DNA from: Comamonadaceae bacterium
GTDB taxonomy: Bacteria; Pseudomonadota; Gammaproteobacteria; Burkholderiales; Burkholderiaceae_C
NCBI GenBank assembly: GCA_947463845.1
Contig: CANHUM010000011.1
Span: forward strand, 1-14,078
DNA: 14,078 nucleotides
Reading direction: 5' to 3'
Shown here: positions 1 through 7,317 of the stretch, in pieces
Numbering within the stretch: position 1 is the stretch's first letter
Layout: the number at the start of each line of letters is the position of its first letter
The notes under the pieces: model-generated
Told to the model about the DNA's origin: nothing
What the model saw: the letters and a program-made list of their open reading frames with translations, nothing else
The model's database searches: none
Position numbers and translations under genes: made by a program

Positions 1-1378
1 GTTTGACAAACTTGGCGCGAACGACGAACAGCTGGACTTCCCCGTCGTGTACGCCTCCGGTATCAACGGCTGGACATCGCTCGAAGAGGGCGCTCCTGGT
101 GAGCAGTGGGGCCCAGACATGTCGGCCTTGTTCAATACCGTGCTCAAGCACGTCAAGCCCAACGCGGGTGACCCGGCTGCGCCTTTGCAATTGCAAATTT
201 CTGCGCTCGACTTCTCGACCTTTGTGGGTCGTATTGGCGTGGGTCGCATCAGCCAGGGCACCATCAAGCCCAATATGGATGTGGTGGTCGTGGAAGGGCC
301 GGAAGGCTCAACCATCAAGGGTCGCGTCAACCAGGTGTTGACCTTCCAGGGTCTTGACCGCGTGCAAGTGACAGAAGCCGGTCCTGGCGACATCGTCTTG
401 ATCAATGGCATCGCAGATCTGAACATCGGCGTGACGGTGACCGATCCGCTCAAGCCCACTCCGCTGCCCATGCTGAAGGTGGACGAGCCCACACTGACCA
501 TGAATTTCTGCGTCAACACTTCGCCTTTGGCAGGTCGTGAGGGCAAGTACGTGACCAGCCGCCAGATCTGGGATCGCCTGCAAAAAGAGTTGCAACACAA
601 CGTAGCCCTGCGCGTGAAGGAAACCGACGAGGATGGCATCTTTGAAGTGGCTGGTCGTGGTGAACTGCACCTGACCATCCTGCTGGAAAATATGCGCCGT
701 GAAGGCTATGAGCTGGCTGTATCCAAGCCGCGCGTGCTGTTCCGTGATGTGAACGGTGAACGCCACGAACCCATCGAGTTGGTCACCGCCGACATTGAAG
801 AAACTCACCAGGGCGGCGTCATGCAGGCTTTGGGTGAACGCAAGGGCGAGCTGGTGAACATGGAGCCCGATGGCCGTGGTCGTGTCCGTCTGGAATACCG
901 CATCCCGGCCCGTGGCTTGATTGGTTTTTCCAACGAATTTCTGAACTTGACCCGTGGTTCCGGCCTGATTTCCAACATCTTTGATGGCTACGAACCGCAC
1001 AAGGGTGATATCGGTGGTCGCAAGAACGGCGTGCTGATTTCCATGGACGATGGTGAAATCTTCACCTACGCCCTGGGCAAGCTGGACGACCGTGGCCGTA
1101 TGTTCGTCAAAGCCAACGATCCTGTTTACGAAGGCATGATTGTGGGCATCCATAGCCGTGACAATGACCTGGTGGTCAACGCCACACGCACCAAGCAGCT
1201 GACCAACTTCCGTGTGTCCGGCAAAGAAGACGCGATCAAGATCACGCCTCCGATTGATCTGACATTGGAATATGGCGTTGAGTTCATCGAAGACGATGAG
1301 TTGGTCGAAATCACGCCCAAGAGCGTGCGTTTGCGCAAGCGTTTCCTCAAGGAAAGCGACCGCAAGCGCAATAAGTGA
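1..1378 (+). CDS. typA: GTP-binding protein TypA/BipA, 3' part of the gene
   Basis: This is the C-terminal 458 residues of TypA/BipA, a translational GTPase that binds the ribosome and affects 50S assembly and stress or cold growth. The frame is open at the left edge, with the first full codon at base 2 (FDKLGANDEQLDF). By comparison with the roughly 607-residue family, about 150 residues are outside the window. These hold the P-loop, switch regions and the NKxD motif. Visible are the end of the G domain (VVYASGINGW, the G5 region), domain II (for example RIGVGRISQGTIKP), the elongation-factor-like domain III (GRGELHLTILLENMRREGYE), domain V, and the BipA-specific C-terminal domain (IPARGLIGFSNEFL, then GGRKNGVLISMDDGE). 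The tail ends in a basic RLRKRFLKESDRKRNK. G5 reads SGI rather than SAL/SAK; I recall this as usual in Burkholderiales BipA. The GTG at base 47 is an internal valine, not a start. The stop lies 14 bp before the transporter gene, so cotranscription is possible. Confidence 0.97.
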   Translation, partial: FDKLGANDEQLDFPVVYASGINGWTSLEEGAPGEQWGPDMSALFNTVLKHVKPNAGDPAAPLQLQISALDFSTFVGRIGVGRISQGTIKPNMDVVVVEGPEGSTIKGRVNQVLTFQGLDRVQVTEAGPGDIVLINGIADLNIGVTVTDPLKPTPLPMLKVDEPTLTMNFCVNTSPLAGREGKYVTSRQIWDRLQKELQHNVALRVKETDEDGIFEVAGRGELHLTILLENMRREGYELAVSKPRVLFRDVNGERHEPIELVTADIEETHQGGVMQALGERKGELVNMEPDGRGRVRLEYRIPARGLIGFSNEFLNLTRGSGLISNIFDGYEPHKGDIGGRKNGVLISMDDGEIFTYALGKLDDRGRMFVKANDPVYEGMIVGIHSRDNDLVVNATRTKQLTNFRVSGKEDAIKITPPIDLTLEYGVEFIEDDELVEITPKSVRLRKRFLKESDRKRNK

Positions 1379-1392
1379 TCGGCTGAACCACG

Positions 1393-2277
1393 ATGCGCAT
1401 GACGCATGGCTTGGCCGTTTGGACCATGGTGGGCTGCACAGCGCTGTGGTCCATGGCTGGGGTGGTCACGCGGCACTTGGAAGAAGCCCGCAGCTTTGAA
1501 GTCACCTTCTGGCGCAGCTTTTTCACCGTCGTGTCTCTCTTGATCATTCTGCCTTTGTGGCAGGGCAAGGGCGTGTGGTCTCGCTTGCCTTGGCGCAACC
1601 GCTACTTTTGGCTTTCTGGCCTGTGCTGGAGCGTGATGTTCACCGCTTTCATGGTGGCGTTAACACTCACGGCGGTGGCCAATGTGTTGATCACCATGGC
1701 TGTTGGGCCCTTGTTCACGGCCTTGTTCACGCGCGTGTTTTTGCGCCATCAATTGCCTTTACGCACCTGGGTGGCCATCGTATTGGCCGGGATTGGTATT
1801 GGCTGGATGTACGGCACCCAATTGAGCTTGGGTGACCCCAACTTTCTGATGGGCTCCCTGGTGGCCTTGTGTGTCCCTATGGCGGGTGCCGTGCAGTGGA
1901 CTTTGGCCCAAAAGAGTCAAAGCGATGGCCAGAGCCTGGATCTGGTGCCCTCTGTTTTGCTGGGTGCCATTTTCTCGACTTTGATCACTTTTCCTTTGGC
2001 CATGCCTTTTCAGGCATCGGCTCATGACGTAGGTTTGCTGGCCTTGCTCGGTTTGTTCCAGTTGGCCATTCCTTGTGTCTTGTCGGTCATTTGTGTCCGA
2101 GTGCTCAAAGCCCCTGAAGCGTCTTTGCTGTGTCTTCTGGAAATTGTATTTGGCATCGCTTTGGCCTGGTGGGGTGCCAACGAAGCACCGCAAATGAGCG
2201 TATTGTTGGGCGGGTCCCTGGTCTTGGGGGCTTTGCTCATGAACCAATGGTTAGGCTGGAAACAAAACAATGTCTGA
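1393..2277 (+). CDS. EamA-family (DMT) transporter, inner-membrane
   Basis: The 294-residue protein is almost entirely hydrophobic and is consistent with ten membrane spans arranged as two EamA repeats, the usual size and layout of drug/metabolite transporter superfamily exporters. The first repeat starts near residue 8 (WTMVGCTALWSMAGVVTRHL) and carries the family-typical EVTFWRSFF motif. The second begins near residue 150, after the GDPNFLMGSLVAL turn. It ends with a segment of the form LKAPEASLLCLLEIVFG, the typical EamA signature in which a helix ends in a conserved P-x-E, followed by a short charged tail. The substrate cannot be read from the sequence; relatives export amino acids, metabolites or drugs. 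The start chosen is ATG 1393; ATG 1399 is equally possible, and neither has a convincing Shine-Dalgarno. The gene lies 14 bp after typA and overlaps the next gene by 8 bp, which suggests translational coupling to it. Confidence 0.9.
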   Translation: MRMTHGLAVWTMVGCTALWSMAGVVTRHLEEARSFEVTFWRSFFTVVSLLIILPLWQGKGVWSRLPWRNRYFWLSGLCWSVMFTAFMVALTLTAVANVLITMAVGPLFTALFTRVFLRHQLPLRTWVAIVLAGIGIGWMYGTQLSLGDPNFLMGSLVALCVPMAGAVQWTLAQKSQSDGQSLDLVPSVLLGAIFSTLITFPLAMPFQASAHDVGLLALLGLFQLAIPCVLSVICVRVLKAPEASLLCLLEIVFGIALAWWGANEAPQMSVLLGGSLVLGALLMNQWLGWKQNNV

Positions 2278-3352
2278 TGTCATCGCACAGATCGAAGGCC
2301 GCATCGGCTGCATCACCCTCAACCGCCCCAAGGCACTCAACGCCTTGTCGCTCGACATGGTCCGGGCCCTGACCCGAGCCTTGCTCGATTGGCACGACAA
2401 TCCGCAAGTTCTGGCCGTTGCGGTGCGCGGCATGGGTAAGGAAGGGCCCTTTGGTGCCTTTTGTGCAGGCGGTGATATCCGCTTTTTTCATCAAGCTGCG
2501 CATGCGGGGGATGCGTCCTTGGGTGACTTCTTCACCGAAGAATACCGACTCAACCATCTGATTCACACCTACAACAAGCCCTACATTGCCTTCATGGACG
2601 GTATCGTCATGGGCGGCGGCATGGGCATCAGTCAGGGTGCCAGCGTACGTGTTGTGACCGAGCGCACCAAAATGGCGATGCCTGAAACCCACATCGGCTT
2701 GTTCCCGGATGTAGGCGGCGGTTATTTCCTGAGCCGTTGCCCCGGGCGCTTGGGCGAGTACTTGGCCTTGACGGGCCAGCTGTTGAGTGGCGCCCAAGCG
2801 GTGGCTGCCAAGTTGGCTGACATTGCGCTGCCCAGCGGTCTGCTCGATGGCATCTGGCAAACCTTGATCAGCAGCCCTTTTGAGAATGCTGAGTCTGTGG
2901 AGCGCTGGGTGCTGGCCCAAGCAGGTGCACTGACTCCTGAAAAGCTCTTGCCTCAGCCGCAAATTGACGAAGTCTTTGGTCTGCCCAATGTTGTAGAAAT
3001 CTTGTCTAAGCTGGAGAGTTCGAACGACGAATGGAGCCAAAAAACAGCCCACACCTTGCGTCACCGCTCGCCATTGATGTTGCATGTGGTGCTGGAACAA
3101 ATTCACCGCGCCCGCCAAATGAGCTTGGCCGATGACCTGCGCATGGAGCGCGATATGGTCCACCACTGCTTCCACCTGCGCCCGGTAGCAGACAGTGAGA
3201 CGGTAGAAGGTATTCGTGCCTTGGCGGTTGACAAGGACCACAGTCCAAAATGGAAACCGGCCCGGGTGGAAGATGTGGATCGGTCTGAAGCCGCAAGGTT
3301 CTTTGTGAGCCCTTGGCCCTCCAACCACCATCCGTTGCGTGATTTGATCTGA
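2270..3352 (+). CDS. 3-hydroxyisobutyryl-CoA hydrolase-like, enoyl-CoA hydratase/isomerase family
   Basis: The 360-residue crotonase-fold protein belongs to the HIBCH (ECH_2) branch rather than to the roughly 260-residue hydratases. This shows in its length and in the motifs CAGGDIRFF (residues 65-73), the oxyanion-hole loop MGGGMG (114-119), and PETHIGLFPDVGGGYFLS. In that last stretch Glu139 and Asp147 sit eight residues apart, as do the catalytic Glu and Asp of characterised 3-hydroxyisobutyryl-CoA hydrolases. The family reaction is hydrolysis of 3-hydroxyisobutyryl-CoA (valine breakdown) or 3-hydroxypropionyl-CoA. Many bacterial homologues are annotated only as enoyl-CoA hydratase, so the substrate is inferred. 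The C-terminal region (roughly residues 230-350) has the arginine-rich DLRMERDMVHHCFHLRPV block typical of the branch. The ATG lies inside the last codons of the transporter gene. No other valine-pathway gene is in the window. Confidence 0.92.
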   Translation: MSDVIAQIEGRIGCITLNRPKALNALSLDMVRALTRALLDWHDNPQVLAVAVRGMGKEGPFGAFCAGGDIRFFHQAAHAGDASLGDFFTEEYRLNHLIHTYNKPYIAFMDGIVMGGGMGISQGASVRVVTERTKMAMPETHIGLFPDVGGGYFLSRCPGRLGEYLALTGQLLSGAQAVAAKLADIALPSGLLDGIWQTLISSPFENAESVERWVLAQAGALTPEKLLPQPQIDEVFGLPNVVEILSKLESSNDEWSQKTAHTLRHRSPLMLHVVLEQIHRARQMSLADDLRMERDMVHHCFHLRPVADSETVEGIRALAVDKDHSPKWKPARVEDVDRSEAARFFVSPWPSNHHPLRDLI

Positions 3353-3370
3353 ACCGCAGAATGTGGGGGC

Positions 3371-3865
3371 TCAGCGGTCGCGGTGACGGCTCTTCATGGC
3401 ACGTTCGACTTCGCGTTTGCCCTCGCGGTCTTTGATGGTGTCGCGTTTGTCGTGCTCGGCCTTGCCCTTGGCCAGCGCAATGTCGCATTTCACCTTGCCC
3501 GCTTTCCAGTGCAAATTGATCGGCACCAAGGTGTAGCCCTTTTGCTCGATCTTGCCGATCAGTCGCTTGATCTCGTCCTTGTTCAGCAACAACTTACGTG
3601 TGCGAGCAGCTTCGGGGTTGATGTGGGTGGACGCGGTTTTGAGCGGGTTGATCAGGCAACCAATGATGAACAACTCGCCATTGCGGATCACGACATAGCC
3701 ATCGGTCAGCTGCACCTTGCCTTCTCGGATGGCCTTGACTTCCCAGCCTTCCAGCACCATGCCAGCCTCGTAGCGTTCTTCAAAAAAATAATCGAACGAA
3801 GCTTTTTTGTTCTCGGCAATTTTGGCGAACGTGGGGGCAGCAGGAGACTTTTTGGTGGTGGCCAT
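3371..3865 (-). CDS. smpB: SsrA-binding protein SmpB
   Basis: SmpB binds tmRNA and brings it to stalled ribosomes for trans-translation. The 164-residue protein has the full family pattern. A short basic N-terminal arm leads to [23 protein letters not shown], then [20 protein letters not shown] (start of the OB-fold barrel), GCLINPL, and [24 protein letters not shown]. The C-terminal tail [26 protein letters not shown] is the basic segment that becomes helical in the decoding centre. Length is at the upper end of the usual 150-160 range because of the N-terminal arm [13 protein letters not shown]. The start ATG (complement of 3863-3865) has no Shine-Dalgarno, and a -10-like hexamer lies only 6 nt upstream. 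The gene is divergent from ratA (94 bp apart) and convergent with the hydrolase gene (18 bp apart). The tmRNA gene ssrA is not in the window. Confidence 0.97.
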   Translation of the reverse strand: MATTKKSPAAPTFAKIAENKKASFDYFFEERYEAGMVLEGWEVKAIREGKVQLTDGYVVIRNGELFIIGCLINPLKTASTHINPEAARTRKLLLNKDEIKRLIGKIEQKGYTLVPINLHWKAGKVKCDIALAKGKAEHDKRDTIKDREGKREVERAMKSRHRDR

Positions 3866-3871
3866 GTGGAG

Positions 3872-3899
3872 AAAATATGGACGGCACGGCCGTTCGCAA
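3872..3899 (-). promoter_or_regulatory. Predicted smpB promoter, close to leaderless
   Basis: Read on the minus strand, a TTGCGA hexamer (complement of 3894-3899) is followed 16 bp later by TATTTT (complement of 3872-3877); each matches the sigma-70 consensus at 4 of 6 positions. The smpB ATG begins 6 nt after the -10, so a standard start point would fall on or next to the start codon. The spacer contains the perfect 8-bp palindrome ACGGCCGT (3886-3893), which could be chance. No Shine-Dalgarno is present, which fits leaderless initiation. The prediction is by eye only. Confidence 0.4.
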
Positions 3900-3942
3900 G
3901 GGTTTGCAGCGCCGCAATGCGCCAGCAGGCTCGGCAGAAAAC

Positions 3943-3948
3943 TACAAT
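3943..3948 (+). promoter_or_regulatory. Predicted -10 element of the ratA-rnfH operon
   Basis: TACAAT (5 of 6 matches to TATAAT) ends 11 nt before the ratA start codon, so the transcript would have a leader of only about 5 nt and no Shine-Dalgarno. No good -35 hexamer lies 16-18 bp upstream (the sequence there is close to CGCCAG), so the call rests on the -10 and its position in the smpB-ratA divergent region. The same TACAAT hexamer occurs before guaB. Confidence 0.4.
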
Positions 3949-3959
3949 TCGAACATTGT

Positions 3960-4400
3960 ATGAAGAATATTCACAAGTCCGTTCTGATCTGGTACTCGCC
4001 CGAAGAAATGTTTCGCCTCGTGACCGACGTGGGGCGTTACCCCGAGTTTTTGCCTTGGTGTGACCGTGCCAGCGTGCTCGAAACCGACGCCCAAGGCATG
4101 GTGGCCGAGGTTGGCATCAGCTTGGGCGGCATCCAGCAAACCTTCACCACACGCAACACCCACGATGAAGGCCGATCAGTCGGCATGAGCCTGGTCAAAG
4201 GTCCATTCTCCAACTTGAGCGGGACGTGGCGCTTCTTGCCCGTGGGCGACGGTACGCAACGCGCCTGCAAAGTCGAGCTGGATTTGCAGTACGGCTTTTC
4301 GAACAAAACTCTGGCAGCCTTGGTGGGTCCGGTTTTTGACAAAATTGCAGCCAGCTTGGTTGATGCCTTTGTCAAACGTGCCGAAACAGTTTATGGCTGA
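3960..4400 (+). CDS. ratA: RatA/PasT family SRPBCC (START-fold) protein
   Basis: The 146-residue protein is a COQ10/RatA-type START-domain protein. Visible signatures are the N-terminal strand [20 protein letters not shown], then [20 protein letters not shown] (the conserved YPxFLPWC block), a beta-rich middle ([20 protein letters not shown]), and the long C-terminal helix with [14 protein letters not shown]. In E. coli RatA was reported to block 70S formation as a toxin, and homologues (PasT) affect persistence and respiration. The COQ10 resemblance supports a ubiquinone-binding role, so the toxin function should not be assumed. The start ATG 3960 fits the family N-terminus. Extending the frame upstream only adds residues antisense to smpB. 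The stop overlaps the rnfH start by 8 bp, so the two are probably translated together. Confidence 0.93.
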   Translation: MKNIHKSVLIWYSPEEMFRLVTDVGRYPEFLPWCDRASVLETDAQGMVAEVGISLGGIQQTFTTRNTHDEGRSVGMSLVKGPFSNLSGTWRFLPVGDGTQRACKVELDLQYGFSNKTLAALVGPVFDKIAASLVDAFVKRAETVYG

Positions 4401-4761
4401 TGGGTCAATTTGGGTCACACTTTGCTGGAGCTTGGCGCCCCGCCATGTGCATGAGATTCGCCTGCAGGTGCCTGCAGGCAGCACGGTGGCTTTTGTGCTG
4501 GAACAAGGCGTCGTGCAGTGCTTGCAAAGCCAAATTTCCATCGACAATGCGTCCTTGTCATCGTTGCAGTTTCAACAGCCCGGTATCTGGGGTAAAAAAG
4601 TGTCCTGGACGGATGTGGTCAAGGCTGACGACCGCATTGAGTTGTACCGCCCGCTCAAGGTAGACCCCAAGATCGCACGCCGACAACGCTTCAAACGCCA
4701 AGGCAAAGGCCGCACGGGTCTCTTTGCCAACCGCAAAAGCGGCTCTGCAGCCGGTTATTGA
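4393..4761 (+). CDS. rnfH: RnfH family (UPF0125) small ubiquitin-like-fold protein
   Basis: The 122-residue protein has the RnfH pattern: a beta-grasp start (SIWVTLCWSLAPRHVHEIRL), VPAGSTVAFVLEQGV, PGIWGKKVSWTDVVKADDRIELYRPL, and the closing KVDPKIARRQRF that defines the family. It is slightly longer than the usual 90-110 residues because of a basic C-terminal tail ending GLFANRKSGSAAGY. RnfH is named for its gene neighbourhood with the Rnf electron-transport complex in some bacteria. Paired with ratA it has been called RatB/PasI and proposed as antitoxin. No Rnf genes are present here, so its partner in this genome is more likely RatA. The start ATG 4393 overlaps the ratA stop. Two copies of the palindrome CCTGCAGG lie in the gene at 4461-4468 and 4471-4478. 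Confidence 0.9.
   Translation: MADGSIWVTLCWSLAPRHVHEIRLQVPAGSTVAFVLEQGVVQCLQSQISIDNASLSSLQFQQPGIWGKKVSWTDVVKADDRIELYRPLKVDPKIARRQRFKRQGKGRTGLFANRKSGSAAGY
4461..4478. repeat. Two CCTGCAGG palindromes one helical turn apart
   Basis: The perfect 8-bp palindrome CCTGCAGG occurs at 4461-4468 and again at 4471-4478, so the centres are exactly 10 bp apart. Both lie within the rnfH codons for RLQVPAGS and do not disturb the reading frame. This may be chance codon usage. Confidence 0.5.
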
Positions 4762-4771
4762 GCCGAACACA

Positions 4772-5680
4772 ATGCAGGCCCTCTTGAATGCCATCGCCCA
4801 GATGGAAAACACCGCCGACGCGCACCGGGTATTCCATGGCCGTGGCGGCCTGTACCCCGGCTGTGAGCATTGGACGCTGGACTGGTTTGCACCCGTGTGG
4901 GTCCTCACCAGCTTCAAGCCTGTCACGCAGGACGAGCTTGACCTGTGCCACCAGGCCTTGGCGCAGCGCTGGGAAAGCCTGGCCTGCGGTGAGCCGCTGA
5001 ACTGGGTGTTTCAGTGCCGCGCACAAGGCGAAGCACAAACCCGCCTCATGGCCGGCTGCGTGCCTGAGCCGCATGTGGTGACCGAGCAGGGCGCCAAGTA
5101 TTTGGTGCATGTGATGCGCGGGCAAAACCATGGTTTGTTTTTGGACATGGCCAACGGGCGTGAATGGCTCAAACGCCACGCCCAACACGAGAACATCCTC
5201 AACCTGTTTGCCTACACCTGCGCATTTTCAGTGGTGGCTTTGCAGGGCGGGGCGGCGCAAGTGGTCAATCTGGACATGAGCCAGGGCGCATTGGCCATGG
5301 GCCAGCAGAACCATCGCTTGAACGACTTGCCGGCCAAGGCCCGATTTCTGGGGCATGACATCTTCAAAACCTGGGGCAAGATCAGCAAAATGGGACCCTA
5401 TGGCGTGATCGTCATCGACCCACCCAGCTACCAAAAGGGCAGTTTCATCGCCAGCAAGGATTACATCAAGCTGATCCGGCGCCTGCCCGAGTTGCTGGAG
5501 CCTCAAGGTCACGTGCTGCTGTGTCTGAACGCGCCCGAGTTGGACACGGCTTTTTTGCACGCGCAGGTGGCCGAAGTCGCGCCCAAGCTGCGCTTTGTGG
5601 AAAGATTGTTCAATCCGATAGCATTTGCCGACATCGACCCTGAAAAGTCACTCAAAGTGATGCATTATCAAAATGCCTGA
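4772..5680 (+). CDS. Class I SAM-dependent methyltransferase, RlmI/RlmK-like
   Basis: The 302-residue protein has a short N-terminal region (HRVFHGRGGLYPGCEHWTLDW) followed by a Rossmann methyltransferase domain. The SAM-binding strand is NILNLFAYTCAFSV (NLFAYTC at residues 144-150), the acidic ribose-binding end of strand 2 is VVNLDMSQGAL, and the catalytic motif IV is IDPPSYQKGSF (Asp216-Pro217-Pro218). This layout, with the xDPPSxxKGxF motif, matches the Methyltrans_SAM family that includes 23S rRNA methyltransferases RlmI and the C-terminal half of RlmKL. An rRNA base target is therefore likely but the exact nucleotide cannot be read. No PUA or THUMP domain is apparent. The start ATG 4772 lies 10 bp after rnfH; a longer frame from 4724 would overlap rnfH and is less likely. 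It is probably the last gene of the ratA-rnfH operon. Confidence 0.87.
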   Translation: MQALLNAIAQMENTADAHRVFHGRGGLYPGCEHWTLDWFAPVWVLTSFKPVTQDELDLCHQALAQRWESLACGEPLNWVFQCRAQGEAQTRLMAGCVPEPHVVTEQGAKYLVHVMRGQNHGLFLDMANGREWLKRHAQHENILNLFAYTCAFSVVALQGGAAQVVNLDMSQGALAMGQQNHRLNDLPAKARFLGHDIFKTWGKISKMGPYGVIVIDPPSYQKGSFIASKDYIKLIRRLPELLEPQGHVLLCLNAPELDTAFLHAQVAEVAPKLRFVERLFNPIAFADIDPEKSLKVMHYQNA

Positions 5681-5702
5681 GACCTCTGCGCCCCATGTCT
5701 GG

Positions 5703-5728
5703 CCCTGATTTTTGAGGCTGGATCAGGG
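5703..5728. repeat. Inverted repeat in the guaB upstream gap
   Basis: CCCTGAT (5703-5709) and ATCAGGG (5722-5728) form a 7-bp inverted repeat with a 12-nt loop, 22 bp after the methyltransferase stop and just upstream of the guaB -10. No T-run follows, so it is not a standard terminator. It could be a weak transcript-end hairpin or a protein-binding site. Confidence 0.35.
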
Positions 5729-5749
5729 AAATCCCTTGCTTTGCGCAGG

Positions 5750-5768
5750 TACAATCCTTTTTTTGGAG
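5750..5768 (+). promoter_or_regulatory. Predicted guaB -10 element and ribosome binding site
   Basis: TACAAT (5750-5755) is a good -10 candidate, although no convincing -35 lies at the usual spacing. A T-run leads into the Shine-Dalgarno GGAG (5765-5768), 9 nt before the guaB ATG. This is one of the clearest Shine-Dalgarno sequences in the window and supports the chosen guaB start. I see no purine riboswitch aptamer in the 97-bp gap. Confidence 0.5.
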
Positions 5769-5774
5769 TTGTAG

Positions 5775-7247
<1,473 letters not shown>

Positions 7248-7265
7248 AATCTGGTCACGATCTTC

Positions 7266-7293
7266 AAGGCGTCTGCACCCCAGACGCCTTTTC
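7266..7293 (+). terminator. Hairpin between guaB and guaA, probable weak terminator
   Basis: AAGGCGTCTG (7266-7275) and CAGACGCCTT (7281-7290) form a perfect 10-bp stem with a CACCC loop. Only a short T-run follows (the last two stem T's plus two more), then TCACTTCTTC, so termination may be incomplete. It lies 18 bp after the guaB stop and 25 bp before the guaA start. A third copy of CGTCTG (7310-7315) abuts the guaA start codon and could compete for the right arm. Confidence 0.65.
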
Positions 7294-7317
7294 ACTTCTT
7301 CAAGAACGACGTCTGCC

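Noticed and set aside
308..1153. Long open frame antisense to typA (281 codons)
   Set aside because: It lies wholly opposite a strongly conserved gene and its translation shows no recognisable domain; such frames are common opposite GC-rich genes with regular codon use.
2237..3331. Long open frame antisense to the acyl-CoA hydrolase gene (364 codons)
   Set aside because: It mirrors the coding frame of a clear crotonase-family gene. Its product is rich in His, Gln and Arg without motifs.
3807..3959. N-terminal extension of ratA
   Set aside because: It would run antisense through the smpB start and the divergent promoters; the family N-terminus fits ATG 3960.
3383..4063. 226-codon plus-strand frame opposite smpB
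   Set aside because: It is the shadow of smpB on the other strand; SmpB is unmistakable and the shadow has no motifs.
3960..4761. ratA-rnfH as a classical toxin-antitoxin module
   Set aside because: The pair has been described that way, but RatA is a COQ10-like START protein with wide chromosomal conservation, and nothing in the sequence (mobility signs, autoregulatory operator) supports a selfish module.
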